DNA from: Nemertoderma westbladi | Lineage: Eukaryota; Xenacoelomorpha; Nemertodermatida; Nemertodermatidae | Length of the DNA stretch: 26,169 bases | Assembly (NCBI GenBank): GCA_032718475.1 | Contig: JAUCBJ010003776.1 | Coordinates: 1-26,169, forward strand | Direction of reading: 5' to 3' | In this document: piece after piece, positions 8,043-18,420 of the stretch | Position numbering within the stretch: position 1 is the stretch's first letter | Layout: every line of letters begins with the position of its first letter | Notes under the pieces: model-generated | Database searches by the model: none | What the model saw: only the letters and a program-made list of their open reading frames with translations | What the model was told of the DNA's origin: nothing | Made by a program: the position numbers and the translations under genes

Positions 8043-10228
8043 TTAGTTTACTTTAGTATGCAGACACAATTCACCATTTGAAAACTTTGGTTGCTCACTC
8101 TGTCTATTAAATGTAAAACGGAGGATCTGGTTAATGAACAGAATCAAATCAAGTAGCTCACGACATGATCTTGTTATAGAATTAATAATACTAGGTGAAT
8201 CGGTATCCCTCCAACAATTATCCTCCGAAGGATTCCCACTAGTTACCTGATCATGGCTAGTGATAGAAACTGTTCCAACTTCGTTTCGGTGCTGTGAAAG
8301 ATATTTTTGTAATACTTCCTGTTCACCAGCCCGAGTTCCTACAACCTTTAAGACAACATCTGGGACATCATCCCAGCTATCAAGGAAGTTACAGCGTCTC
8401 TTTAATATTCCTATCATTTGATCAATCAAATTAGGAGATGGGTTTGATGTGCGAAAGATTGTTATAACTAGTTGCAATTCTTCATCATTTGCACTACGAA
8501 CAAAATGTCTGCAAACCAGAACAGTAAAGGTTGTAATAAAATGAGTACTAAGCCAAACTACTCGACCCTGAACAGGCTCTAGTTGGCAATGATCTCCACA
8601 TCCTATGAATAATTTTCCACCAAATAGCCTTTGTGTGTTACATATTCTATGCAGTATGAGATCAATGGCTGCTAGTTGTTCACAAAAAAGCATGCCACAC
8701 TCCTCAAAGAAAATGATATTCAATCGTTTAAGTAAAGCAAGTTTAGATGGACTTTTTGCTAAACTTAAGAGACATTCTTGAGCTAATCCTGTAGATGTTA
8801 TTTTACCATGATGAACACCAAATGGCATAAGTAAATGAAGATGTTCACCCCCTAATACTCTGGCTCTCTCACTTGTAATTTCTGTGAGCATAACATTCAG
8901 ACCACATGCAAGGCTGTAAGCCATAGCTTCCAACATTACTGTTGTCTTTCCTACACCTGGTGCTCCTACTAACCATGGAGAATGGACAAAGTTGTTGATG
9001 GATGCTGATATTCATCAATAGCATTTACTAATATCTGCAAAATATCTCGTTGCTCAGCAATGTAATCCTGTGATTGTCCTTGAACTGATTTCAAAGAGGT
9101 TTCCAATTAAGAGGGCATTCTCGGGTAGCAGTTATTAATTGTCGATCATGTGGTAAAACACCCTGCTCATCAGGTAATACCAAACCATCTTTCTCATATA
9201 GTGAATCAACTAAATTTCTGCGTCTCATACTCTCAATATTAGCTACTTGTTCAGTACACTGGTCCCGAATACTATCCTCATAAAAGAGAGGTATTGCCTC
9301 ATAGAGCAAACCATCTCCAGCAAAGAATTGTCTAACACCAGTATTAGCTAGATGGAGGAAACGCTGGAGTTGAATATTTCCAATGGATTGAAAAGTGAGC
9401 TCTTTCACAACATATGATTGAAGTAAGCTATTAACCTCCTCAGCTGGCACATTATTCTCATTTGATAAGACTTGCTCTGACGAATGAAGTCCGAATATCT
9501 TGGACAGATAGAGAAGATCTAACTCTGTCTCAAAGCTGCCAAATACGTATACCAAATGAAATAAGAAAAACGGCTCATTTGTAAAGGACTTATACAAGAA
9601 AATGTCAACAATTGCAGGTTTTTTATCAGGTTTTAAGAGAGCTTACAAATCTCTTATATAATTGTCCTGCAGCAATGGGAAGAAATACCTCATCTAACAA
9701 CTGCTTAGCAATAATATTCCCATTCGCAGCTTTACATGTAAGAAATTCCACAGCTATTGGAATGCCAGTAGGCCTTAGTTTCCAACGACGTTTATTGCCA
9801 TCAATCCATCGGCATTTCTTAAGTTCAAAGTGACAATGATATTTCTGTACTACCTATTCTACTATACCTATTCATATACTACCTACTATTTTTGTAATAC
9901 CAAAGCATTCAAAGAAAACCTCTACTTTATCAAAATCTCGGAGTTTAGGAGCTCTGATACTAAAGGATGTTATGGAGTCGGCAATATACACACTATTCCC
10001 CATCTCGTGAACTGTAAGAACCTGATTGTCAGTAAATTGATGCCATTCAGGTAGTCCAACTATTGCATCGCGTGCTTGGACAGATTCCATTATACCTACA
10101 TCTCCCTGTGTATATTTGACAATGCCATGTCTATATTCAGGAGTCAGGTTCGATACATGAACAAATTCAACATTGGTTCGGATATATGGAAACCCTAGAA
10201 GATTATGTACAACCTCTGGATATCCCAT
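8043..10228 (-). pseudogene. Helitron/Helentron-type Rep-helicase remnant (Pif1-like helicase)
   Basis: Several minus-strand segments in different frames form one damaged protein. 10228-9872 has PEVVHNLLGFPYIRTNVEF, like the linker between Rep and helicase in animal Helitrons. 9830-9627 is open without a Met (CRWIDGNKRRWKLRPTGIPI). 9597-9091 contains FHLVYVFGSFETELDL. Near 9080-9010 a frame reads QSQDYIAEQRDILQ, a Q-motif-like region. After a frameshift comes Walker A GAPGVGKTT (8943-8966). The 8936-8043 frame then has IIFFEECGM in the Walker B position and GCGDHCQLEPVQGR, the typical Pif1 motif III. The sequence ends after FTFNRQSEQPKFSNGEL, so the C-terminal helicase motifs are missing. In Helitrons this protein nicks and unwinds DNA for rolling-circle-like transposition. 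The HUH endonuclease part is not seen here. At least four frame breaks make it inactive. Confidence 0.75.
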
Positions 10229-10460
10229 TTCCCTTGACTTAATTGCAGTCTTTGTTTCTTTTTTTTTCCTTCTCTTTTAGAATCTTATTATGAAGACGGG
10301 ACTCGAATAACCTGCGGTCTTTGCGGGATTACATGGAATAGACTTATCGGTCATCGGAGATCTTCAAATTGTATAAGTCTAGTAGTTCTAGTTTATTTAA
10401 ATTAATACTTTAAATGTTAACCTTCTAATTACCGCGAAAAAAAGTTACGTTAAGTACCAT

Positions 10461-10478
10461 GGGGTCGCTAGCGACCCC
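10461..10478. repeat. 18-bp palindrome, left subterminal copy
   Basis: GGGGTCGCTAGCGACCCC is a perfect palindrome located 40 bp inside the left end. The preceding context GTTAAGTACCAT is repeated in inverted orientation beside the 13080 copy. It probably marks a transposase-binding site (inference). Confidence 0.9.
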
Positions 10479-10545
10479 ACCTGCTATATTCCATTTTTGG
10501 GTCAACAAAATAAAATAGTTTTTACTGCAACATAGGGGTAAAGTG

Positions 10546-12324
10546 TCAAAAACAGCATCCGTGTACACAGACCACACGGAGGTGATAGTTACAAATGGCC
10601 TTGCCGCAAGCGCTGCATCGCTCGGTGGTCTTCCGATCCTGATCTCGAGGGCAGGATTCGCAACGGGCATTTCCTGCAGCCAATGGCGGCACGGCCTGCG
10701 CACCAGGTTGCGCCTCCTGGCGGTCCCGCATCATCTTCCCGGCCATCAGCTCGAATGCCAGCTTCTCCAGGTAGAGGCATCTTCGATGGGATTTTCCTTC
10801 CATGAACTCGGGAAAACAAAACAAGAAGATGACGAAGGAGTTGTAAGCAGCAATGTCGACCAAATTCCCGAAGAACAACTGCGGCCAACGTCGGCACTTG
10901 CGTTGACACGAGTACGTGCGCAGAAGCTTGTCCAGCGTGTCCACGGCACCCTTGGTGCGATTGTAGTGGAGAATTATCTCCGGTTTCTTGTCTTGGCGAT
11001 CCTCATGAACTTCGGCATCATGGTGCTGCGTAGATAAAAGAACCACGTTCTTTTTCTTCTTGGGCACGTATGAAACTAGTGTCATGCCGTTGTGGAAGGC
11101 GAACTTGCTGGACTGAACAGCGCGAGAACGGACGTATAGCATAGCAGGAGGCAGAAATCGGCGATTCTTCCTCACGGTGCCACACAAAGTAAGCTGACGA
11201 TACAGCATTGACTGTGCCAGATCGTATGAGGTGAAGAAGTTGTCCATTGTGCATCCTCATCCAGCTCCTGAAAGATGCTTGGTCATCTGCAAGACCACTC
11301 TGGATGCTTGTCCAACTTTAGGACCGCGTCCAGTCATACCCGTATACAGCTCGAAGTTGGTGAGGTACGCAGTGTCCACATCGCAGCACGCCCAAACCTT
11401 CATGCCATACTTCCCAGGTTTTGAAGGAATATAAACTTTGAACGGGCAGCGGCCTCTGTACACTACCAGCTGTTCGTCCACGCAAACTTGTGCGCCAACT
11501 TTGTAGTTGTTGCGGCAGAGGGCAGCTAACTTGTCATGGAGTACGCGAATCGGCGCCATCTTGTCCCGCTGTCTCCATTCTTCGCGGTCTGCGCGTGAGT
11601 CGAATCGGAGGACACGAGTCAAGACTTGAAAGCGGTTCCTTCCCATGCAATTGCCGAAGACCGGGCGGCCACTTTCCCGGTTTCAGAGATGTATCACTGG
11701 TTCCGATCTCGCTCGATAAACTCCTGCCAATAGTATGAGTCCCAGGTAGGCTTGCAACTCAACCCGGTCAATAGGACTCCAAGTCTCCGTGTAAACCCGG
11801 CTCCCCTCCTCGTTCGTACACTGTATGATAATGTCTAAAATCTCATTCGTGAAAAAGCAGGAAAATGCACCTGCAGGGGTATCTGCCTGCTCCCTAACAC
11901 GACGAGTTGGCCCAGCAGCTTCTCGAAGGATGTTGGCACGCGCAGGTCTACCTCGTGGATCCAGCCCAGAGGTGATGCTCCAGACCTTGCCGTCCTTCGA
12001 AGTAAGTTGAGCAGCTGGAGCAGCAGCTGTAGCAGCAGGAGTGGCCTCCTCCGGTTCATCAACTTCGTCACTCTCGGAAGAACCATCCTGTTCCAGAACA
12101 ACATCCTCCTCCTCTTGGTCGCTCACGTTGCCGATTTCCTCCTCATTTTCATCATCACTCTCGCTTTCATAATTGAGTATGATATCTAGGGCTTGCTGTG
12201 CAGTATACCGGATAGATATGTTTTGAGATATATAATAATGATCGGTAACGGTACCGTTACGGCTGTACGGTATCCTACTAGGGCCTATATCCTGCCTGAT
12301 ATCTTTTGTAGGCCTACCTACCAC
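10546..12324 (-). pseudogene. piggyBac transposase with two in-frame TGA codons
   Basis: A single frame of 592 codons is interrupted only by TGA at 11683-11685 and 11257-11259. The order is an acidic N-terminus (ESDDENEEE), the dimerisation region, the RNase-H-like core and a C-terminal Cys-rich domain. The predicted catalytic Asp residues are codon 283 (CVDEQLVVYRGRC), codon 361 (TMDNFFTS) and codon 462 (TKGAVDTLD). Spacings of 78 and 101 equal those of the Trichoplusia ni enzyme (D268, D346, D447). The C-terminus has C-x2-C ... C-x2-C ... C-x3-H ... C-x3-C, matching the domain that binds subterminal DNA. From family alignment the first TGA replaces a likely Trp and the second a likely Arg. 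The product cuts at TTAA and excises without a footprint. The start could lie further in, since the first ~35 residues look atypical. As read, it is inactive. Confidence 0.93.
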
Positions 12325-12740
12325 CGGTCCGGTACGTACCGGGCATACGTGGAGTTTAGTGTCGGATTCAAATTGCCCGTTTTTTTACTGTTTGAATGGA
12401 CTTCCCGAAGGGGGTAGTGTTAGTCCCTTGGTTAGGATTGCATTACAACCCTAACCTAGATCTAACAGTAATCAGGTAATCCTAATTGGGTTGGTGAGCG
12501 AAGCGAACGGCGCGAAGCGCCCAAGCCAATAAAAAAGGTCAGAAAGTGATCGGTGAGTAGGCCTACAACAAGGTAGGTACTGAACCGGAGCGGAGGTAAC
12601 CATGAAAGCAACCTCTCTCTTCAGCTCTTGGCTTCTACACGAGGGTAGGCTGAGGCGCCACTGACACAACTAATTTCTTTACCCCCGGCACATGGCCGGT
12701 ACCAATTTACCGACCAATAATTTGGTGACCTATAATCTAC

Positions 12741-12951
12741 ATTTCCTCAGATTATGGCTTACTGTATGCGGACGGGAGGAGTCACTTGTTCGTTAGATAT
12801 ACATAAATATAACGTAGCTAATGTGAGTTGCTAGGGCAATCTGAAAATTTGTCTCGTGTTTGTGCCGGAGATAATATACTGTACATCATCCGATGAGAAG
12901 ATTTCCTCAGATTATGGCTTACTGTATGCGGATGGGAGGAGTCACTTGTTC
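12741..12951. repeat. 52-bp direct duplication within piggyBac 5' region
   Basis: ATTTCCTCAGATTATGGC begins at 12741 and again at 12901. The copies match over about 52 bp with one C/T difference and are spaced 160 bp apart. They lie upstream of the transposase start and might hold promoter or end-binding sequence, but nothing specific is visible. Confidence 0.9.
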
Positions 12952-13079
12952 ATGTAATTGTAACCTAAGAAGCACACGTACAAGCATATACAGACATGTA
13001 ATCTGCATGTGGCTTATAATCTACCACACCCCTGCCAGCGTTCCACCTGTGTTCTGTCTCGCCGTCTACGTATATGGTT

Positions 13080-13097
13080 GGGGTCGCTAGCGACCCC
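13080..13097. repeat. 18-bp palindrome, right subterminal copy 1
   Basis: This is an identical palindrome followed by ATGGTACATAACG, the inverted counterpart of the left subterminal context. This copy is therefore the true partner of 10461-10478, at 204 bp from the right end rather than 40 bp. Confidence 0.9.
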
Positions 13098-13268
13098 ATG
13101 GTACATAACGCTGCATTTTTTATAATTGCTAATAAATAGTGTGTTGGGACAGCAATTTAGATTTTTTTCACTACCAGCTATAGAAAACACTGGTAGAATT
13201 TTTACCACGGATCATTTTGTTTCCGGAAATAATTTAGTACGCATCTATAGAAATTATAAATGTGTTCT

Positions 13269-13286
13269 GGGGTCGCTAGCGACCCC
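13269..13286. repeat. 18-bp palindrome, right subterminal copy 2
   Basis: This identical palindrome lies directly beside the right 14-bp terminal repeat, separated by a single A. It is an extra copy relative to the left end and makes the two ends asymmetric. Confidence 0.9.
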
Positions 13287-13652
13287 ACGGTAATTAGAAG
13301 GTTAAAAAAAACGCAAAATTTGGAGTTTAAAGAATGGAAACATTCCAGATCTTATCTAAAAGGGATAATGGATGGAATAGATTATCGTTCTAGAGTAAGT
13401 TTAATAATATATACAATGTACAATTAGCCATTGTCAGCTGCCAGCCAACGTGGAATGGTGGAATGGCTAGAAGGGACGGGTACAACAGCGTCGCGGATGT
13501 CTGAGAGTACAATATATGGGTTGTATTGCCGCCCTCGACGTCCGCGCCGACTCATACGACCTTGTCATGGGCTATTACTCATTACATTTATGATGGGGTT
13601 ACGTCCGTTTATATGTATGCGGTCCATGTTTCTATAGTAGGTATGCTTAATA

Positions 13653-13883
13653 ATCAATTTGGTGCACACCACTTGTGTTTGATTTTTTAAATACCGCATT
13701 TAGAGGAAAAGGAACAGGTTAATGATGCAGGCTTTTCTAACCAAAACAATAAACGATCACTTTTCCATTTCAGGGAAACCATATGCTCAGACAGTCAGTA
13801 GTCACATGGCCAGACACTCAGTAGTCACTCTATGCTCTATAACCAAAAAAATCGGGCAGCCAAGTGGTGTGCACCAAATTGAT
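13653..13883. mobile_element. Short inverted-repeat element (MITE-like), ~231 bp
   Basis: Perfect 23-bp inverted repeats lie at 13653-13675 and 13861-13883, with core TTTGGTGCACACCACTTG and its complement. The match extends one more base outward. Inside are weaker inverted similarities and a duplicated CAGTAGTCAC. A 60-codon frame inside is not considered real. No clear target duplication was found, so the superfamily is not assigned. Confidence 0.65.
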
Positions 13884-13979
13884 TTGAGCCGGGTATTAGA
13901 TTAGTATTAGGATTACACTACTATTAACAATTACAGAATCAATTATACTATTAAGCACAAGAAATCACACCAAACAGCC

Positions 13980-14035
13980 AAATCACAAACCAAATCACAC
14001 ACCAAATCACAAACAAAATCACAAACCAAATCATA
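13980..14035. repeat. 12-bp tandem repeat (AAATCACAAACC type)
   Basis: AAATCAC recurs at 13980, 13992, 14004, 14016 and 14028, an exact 12-bp period with small variations. Confidence 0.9.
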
Positions 14036-14062
14036 AAAAATAACCGCAAACAAAACCAATTC

Positions 14063-14100
14063 TCTGGGTGTGAAGACTCAACGATTCTAATATCGTCATG
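14063..14100 (-). pseudogene. Fragment of the SGNH-like element (block I)
   Basis: TCTGGGTGTGAAGAC and CAACGATT match 1683-1722 with few changes, which is the block I region of the SGNH-like frame. Flanking sequence does not match, so this is a truncated second copy showing that the 1.1-2.0 kb frame belongs to a repeat family. Confidence 0.6.
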
Positions 14101-14465
14101 TATGTGGTTTATTACATTTCAAAATTAGCTGAAATACTACGAGAATACGTACAATGGAATAAGTCTACCAGGTACCAGTAAGGATTCCAATTCCATATTT
14201 CAATATCTCCAAAGCTACGACAGGCCTACTCCATAAGATCAATTGAAAAAAACATTGAATTTTAAACTCTACCGGTAGGCCCTATTCCAAAAGTTTAATT
14301 TTAATAAAAAATACTTAATAATTAATTATTAATAACTTATTAATAATACTTAATAAAATAATTAATAAAAATTTTATTTACAGTATTATTATTTTAATTT
14401 AATCGATCTTTAATTAAAAAGATTAATAAGGGTTATTTTGATAAAAAAATATCTAAGCCTGTAAG
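14101..14465. other. AT-rich stretch, no gene
   Basis: Runs of TTAATAAT-type sequence near 14290-14440 dominate. No coding or RNA signal was found. Confidence 0.5.
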
Positions 14466-14651
14466 CTATATACTGTTAGGTATATTGGCCATTGGGGTTT
14501 GCCACTGCTTGGGCCATTTGTTTCTGATAGTTTTAATATATGATTCAATCATACTAAACGTATCTGCATCAAGTACAACACCTGCATGCGATGATGTCTT
14601 TGTTTTGTGATTTGCCACAAGTATTAGATGTTGGTTTGATGGGGGAAACAA
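14466..14651 (-). pseudogene. Short fragment resembling a tyrosine-recombinase-like repeat protein
   Basis: A 61-residue frame includes LILVANHKTKTSSHAGVVLD followed by a helical MIESYIKTIRNK. The DHKT-like turn, then an Ala/Gly strand and a Tyr-Ile-Arg helix, recalls the middle of multicopy recombinase-like proteins of animal genomes. The catalytic Arg/His/Tyr region is not present. The assignment is tentative and the piece is only a fragment. Confidence 0.25.
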
Positions 14652-14948
14652 AGGCTTTATGTGTTGATCGTTGAAACGCAGAGAGTTTCATGCAGCCAGC
14701 CACACTTGGCCTCTGCTGCTCACCAATACATATAAGACACATCATGTATCTTACAACGAGGACATGACATACTTACATTCCTGCATATATAACCGGCACT
14801 CAAGCAATGCTTCTGTACTGTATCACGAATGTCCTTGTTATTTATCACTTCTAAGGCTTCCGCAGATTTTATATCATGAAATTGTCTGAAGGAAGTCTAT
14901 AGCTAGGAAGTCTAGAAGGAAGTCTAATCTTGGGATTCTACCTTGGAG

Positions 14949-15437
14949 TGGTATCTCCTGATGGCTTTCAAGGTGTGATTAAAACTACCAGACTGCAGTA
15001 AAGAGGTCCGATTGGATCCTGTCTCCTTAAGCCGAAACTTGAATTATGAAATGATCACTTCAATGATAGAGTCTATGGCTGACCCTTTCATGCCACATTC
15101 TTTGTGCATATCTGCAAATATTGACTGTAGCATGTCAAAGTCAGCCAAAGACTCTTCCATGAAAGCCATTTCAACGTTGTTTTGGGCCTTCTGTATTTGA
15201 TAGGCCATTCTTGAGACCTTATACAACTGATCTATTATACATTTTTTTGATGTCTTCTGCTGCTGCTCTAAAGATGATTTCCATCGTAAGAGTTCAGGGG
15301 AACTATCCACACTGAACCTTTGATAGTGCCCCTCCCTCTGTAGATTCCCCTTTGTAGTACCTTCTTTATAGCAATACGATGGTTCTACAATATTATCCAC
15401 AATTATTGAAACTTCTTCTGGCTCACTGTCCGATTCA
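14949..15437 (-). pseudogene. Coding dispersed repeat, copy 2 (longer ORF)
   Basis: This is the minus-strand copy of the 2180-2757 repeat. The frame from Met at 15400 gives 118 residues and can be read upstream into ESDSEPEEVS. Past the point where copy 1 is deleted it continues with EESLADFDMLQSIFADMHKE and GSAIDSIIEVII, amphipathic helices, before a stop. Shared non-coding homology extends to about 14949. The family is not recognised. No zinc finger or nuclease motif is seen. Helical Leu/Ile spacing at the C-terminus would suit oligomerisation (inference). Confidence 0.6.
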
Positions 15438-15656
15438 AAAATGCGAATTTCTCAGCATTGCTAATTCGAAATTGAACCAAACTTAGTAGGTAAGTAGTAG
15501 AGGAAAAGTTTAGAAAATTTGTAAAGTTTGGTGAAAAATCATGCAGTCTGACGTCAGCTATGACAGATTGTGTGGTTTTTAGAAAATGTTAAATTTCTCC
15601 GGAACGTCTCATTTTCCAGAGCTGAAATTTTGGTTGCTTGTAGAGAATCATGAAGT

Positions 15657-15890
15657 CTATCTTCTACGAAATTGAAAAGTTAAGACATTTGTTGAGTTTA
15701 GAACCGAGGGTTGAGACGACGAATTTGGAGAGGAATGATTCGTCGACGAACTGGCTGGAAGGACGGTTGCCGTTGGTCCATTGGCGCATTGGTTGAGGGT
15801 TAGTGGAGTACACGAGGTGCAGGGAACTCCAGCTTTGGAGCACCTGCCCTGCACCCCAGACAAGCCCCGCTGCGGCAAGTGCAGCAGCAT
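15657..15890 (-). other. Cys-containing ORF fragment, possibly retroelement-derived
   Basis: A 77-residue frame starts with LPQRGLSGVQGRCSKAGVPC followed by TSC and NQC, then a Ser/Asn-rich tail. The G-x-C-x5-C-x2-C spacing resembles a Cys-rich segment I recall from multicopy invertebrate proteins. There are too few residues for a firm call. The region is GC-richer than its surroundings. Confidence 0.25.
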
Positions 15891-17240
15891 TGCGTGGGCA
15901 CCATTATTACAGTATTAGAATCAAAATCAAATCATCAAAATCATTATGTAGGAACTACTTCTTTGTACTGTTTTAGATAGACTGCGACTAGCACCGCACC
16001 ACATATTTTAGCAGTTTAGTAGGCCTTGGTACAGACTCAACATTACTATAATCAGTAATGATCAGATTATAATCAGAGTTAAAAGAACAATAGAAAGCTT
16101 GCCCCATTGAATAGCATACGGAATAAATACCACACTGCTAGTATCCAGGGATACATAATAATAACGTGGCATTCTGGAAGGCACTTGACTAACGGACAAA
16201 TGGCCCATGTTTGGGCACAAACGTTTCTACTGTTTGTGGATTCCGAAATCACATCTCTACTACATGTGAATCCTGCAATATCCTACTGTAAAGTCTGTGA
16301 AGTAAACTCCAAGTAAGCAAATCTATTGCAGTATTGGTCTCGTTAACCGGTGAGGCAGAAAACAGTCTACGAACGGACAAACTTCGATAATACAAGATCC
16401 CGCGCAGCGTATCCTAACAATCGTGCTGACTTGCTGACGGACTAAAAGCGCTCGTATACTTTGCCGCGGTGTGATTTATATGGGGTGGGGGTTGCTCGCT
16501 AAATATCTAACTAGCGGACGAACTGCGGCGTGGACAAATTATTTTATATATTTTGAGGTGTAAATAATTCCTAAATGCGTGTGTGTTTTGAATTTTATAA
16601 TCAAAATTTTGTTTTGTACCCCTTCATATTATATAATTTACTGGGTCCGGTGTGCATTTTACAAATATTCTAATTTTGTGGTCTGTAGGTCTAATACTCA
16701 CAGATGATAAGGCTCCTTCCTTCCCCTTTCGTGTATTTCCAGGACTCAATTTCAGGCATAAAGTTAGTAACTACGCCCGGAATTCGGCAATTTAAATCTA
16801 CCAGGTCCCTAATACTAAGAAGAAATGTGTTAGTTTACTACGGTAGGCGTACAGGTACAATAGCTAGCCTGGTCTCCTATCTAGAATTTTGGTTGCCTAG
16901 GTGGGCGTGGCAACTTCTTATCAGGATGTCGGTGGGGACACGGTAGGTGTTAGTATCCCTAATAGCCCGAATCGTAATGCGCCTAGCACAATAAACTGCC
17001 CGACCACCTGAACGGTACAATCCTGATTCAGGTAAAACACGGTAACCCTCTCTTGGCCTACAGACTCCAATATAAGCAATGGACACCGTTGTACTACAAA
17101 ATAAGCCACCAGCGCACCTAAACACGGCAAATAAGTTAGGCGCACAGTTGTGATGTACCCTACCAATGTACATGCCCCGTAATGGTGTGCCTGCGTCTTA
17201 TCTGTGTACTTGTATCTATTCTCTCTCTCTTTCTCCCCCC
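15891..17240. other. Long stretch without supported gene
   Basis: Overlapping minus-strand frames at 16877-17173 and a plus-strand frame at 16107-16316 show no motif. The segment 16700-17170 is GC-richer than average with TACGGTA-type words, but nothing is assignable. A Y-rich tract (CTCTCTCTCTTTCTCCCCCC) ends it. Confidence 0.4.
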
Positions 17241-17244
17241 GTAG

Positions 17245-17305
17245 GAATGTGAAGGTGTACCGCGGGTTCTGCCAGGATCAAGACAGTACAGTTCCTAAAT
17301 TTTAA
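17245..17305 (+). other. Candidate terminal exon after a strong 3' splice site
   Basis: A long pyrimidine tract at 17219-17240 runs into GTAG at 17241-17244, an ideal animal splice acceptor. In one phase the next 20 codons read NVKVYRGFCQDQDSTVPKF and end at TAA. Nothing upstream supplies a matching exon. This may be coincidence. Confidence 0.15.
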
Positions 17306-17759
17306 ATTTTGGCGCACAGCGTGTCACTACGTCTACCTTTGATCTCAGGTCTTACACTTAGGTAGCAAGGCATCAAATGCTGTCTAACCTTTCAGGCGAT
17401 GGGCGAAGAACTATGAATCAATATTGTGGGTGGTCTCCTTTCTACATTCCGCTGATGTTCCCATTCATTGCTGCGGCCCGCTGCTTAGCCTGCCATCTGT
17501 CCTTCAGTTGGGTTCACCGTGGTGAAACATGTTAAAAACAGATGTAACAATAATTCTAACATTATTACAAAATAGCAAACAAATTACGAAATAAAATACA
17601 AAGATAATCTGCAATAATGCACTAAATACTGTAGTAAGTGTTCAGAAGTAAAGCTCAAGATAAGACTGATTGATGTGAAGTGAAGAGAATTGAAGATAAT
17701 TTATATAGTGAATATTTATATAGTGAATTAGTGCTGCCAACAATCTAGATAAATCTAGA
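17306..17759. other. No supported gene
   Basis: No open frame with recognisable motifs was found. TATATAGTGAATATTTATATAGTGAAT near 17701 is a small duplication and TCTAGATAAATCTAGATCAT near 17743 another. Confidence 0.4.
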
Positions 17760-18012
17760 TCATTCTATAGGTTCCATTACATTTATAAATATAACTATTG
17801 GTCCAGCAAACGCATTAACTTGCACGACATTGGTTACTGTCAATAACTGCAATCACATTGGTTAATCTACCTTGAGCAGATACAATTCAATCGTAGCGGT
17901 TGATTCAAATAAGTTGAAAATTAGCACAAAAAACAATTTGCACCTACTAGGATTTGAACTCGATACCTACCAAACGATTGTCTAACGCATAACCAACTGA
18001 GCTAGGCTTGGG
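17760..18012 (-). mobile_element. Second tRNA-derived SINE (approximate limits)
   Basis: On the minus strand a tRNA-like head contains box A TAGCTCAGTTGGTT (complement of 17991-18004) and box B-like GGTATCGAGTTCAAATC (complement of 17951-17967). It is followed by a non-tRNA body extending to roughly 17760. The head differs from the SINE at 3205-3445 outside box A. A functional tRNA is unlikely: the acceptor ends do not pair well and the anticodon arm is irregular. The 3' limit and target duplication were not found. Confidence 0.6.
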
Positions 18013-18028
18013 GTGAAACAGACTGCTG

Positions 18029-18119
18029 GGAGGGGGGGGGGGAAAAAGAAAACCAGCAGGAAAACAAGGAAAAACAGAGAGGGGAAAAGAGGGAAAAGGG
18101 AAGGAAAAAAGAAAAAAAT
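18029..18119. repeat. Purine-rich low-complexity tract
   Basis: A G-run is followed by about 80 bases of almost pure purine (GGGAAAAG type) on the plus strand. It is the source of a spurious Phe/Pro-rich minus-strand frame. Confidence 0.85.
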
Positions 18120-18397
18120 GTGAAAACATTAGACATATTGCTGAAATGATTTATTTTATAAGTAGATAAAAAAGTATGGTTTTCATTTTTAAATAGGACA
18201 TTATTCTAACTACTTCCATTGAAACGCCGTTAAACAATCAAGTACACCATTCTCTCGACGGCACGTTTTTACAATATGTTTCCTATTATTAAAAAGAAAT
18301 GTTCTAGAACGAATGTGATTTTATCATCTTTTAAAATGGTTGAGATTGAGAACAACAATTATTTTGTTCTAGAACAAATACTTTTGGGGAGCAGGGT

Positions 18398-18420
18398 GGG
18401 GGGGGGGGGGGGGTGGGGGT
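18398..18420. repeat. Poly-G tract
   Basis: A run of about 17 G is followed by TGGGGG. It could form a quadruplex and its length may be assembly-sensitive. Confidence 0.85.

Larger units (their letters stand above)
10421..13301 (-). mobile_element. piggyBac DNA transposon, complete with ends
   Basis: The 2881-bp element is bounded by TTAA on both sides (10417-10420 and 13302-13305). It has 14-bp perfect terminal inverted repeats: CCTTCTAATTACCG at 10421-10434 and its complement at 13288-13301. The subterminal 18-bp palindrome GGGGTCGCTAGCGACCCC occurs once near the left end and twice near the right end. The element holds one transposase frame on the minus strand. The 5' non-coding part (12325-13268) includes a 52-bp direct duplication. 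TTAA duplication and DDD transposase are the hallmarks of this superfamily. The empty site is visible at 7604-7607. The near-intact ends and few coding lesions suggest a fairly recent insertion. Confidence 0.95.
10387..13386. repeat. 113-bp dispersed repeat, copy split by piggyBac
   Basis: The left part is 10387-10420 and the right part is 13302-13386. Both end in or begin with TTAA. Joined at a single TTAA, they match 7574-7686. The intervening 2.9 kb is the inserted piggyBac element. Confidence 0.93.

Noticed and set aside
7831-8046. Hydrophobic 71-codon ORF resembling a membrane protein
   Set aside because: The hydrophobicity follows from AT-rich codons. There is no start context or family signal.
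10292-10365. A 74-nt minus-strand segment with tRNA-like ends (GAAGAT / GTCTTC) and TTCGAGTCCC
   Set aside because: The D-arm and T-stem do not pair in standard positions and box A is poor. It is at best a SINE or tRNA relic.
10543-11037. Plus-strand 164-codon ORF inside piggyBac
   Set aside because: It is antisense to the well-supported transposase frame and has no motif of its own.
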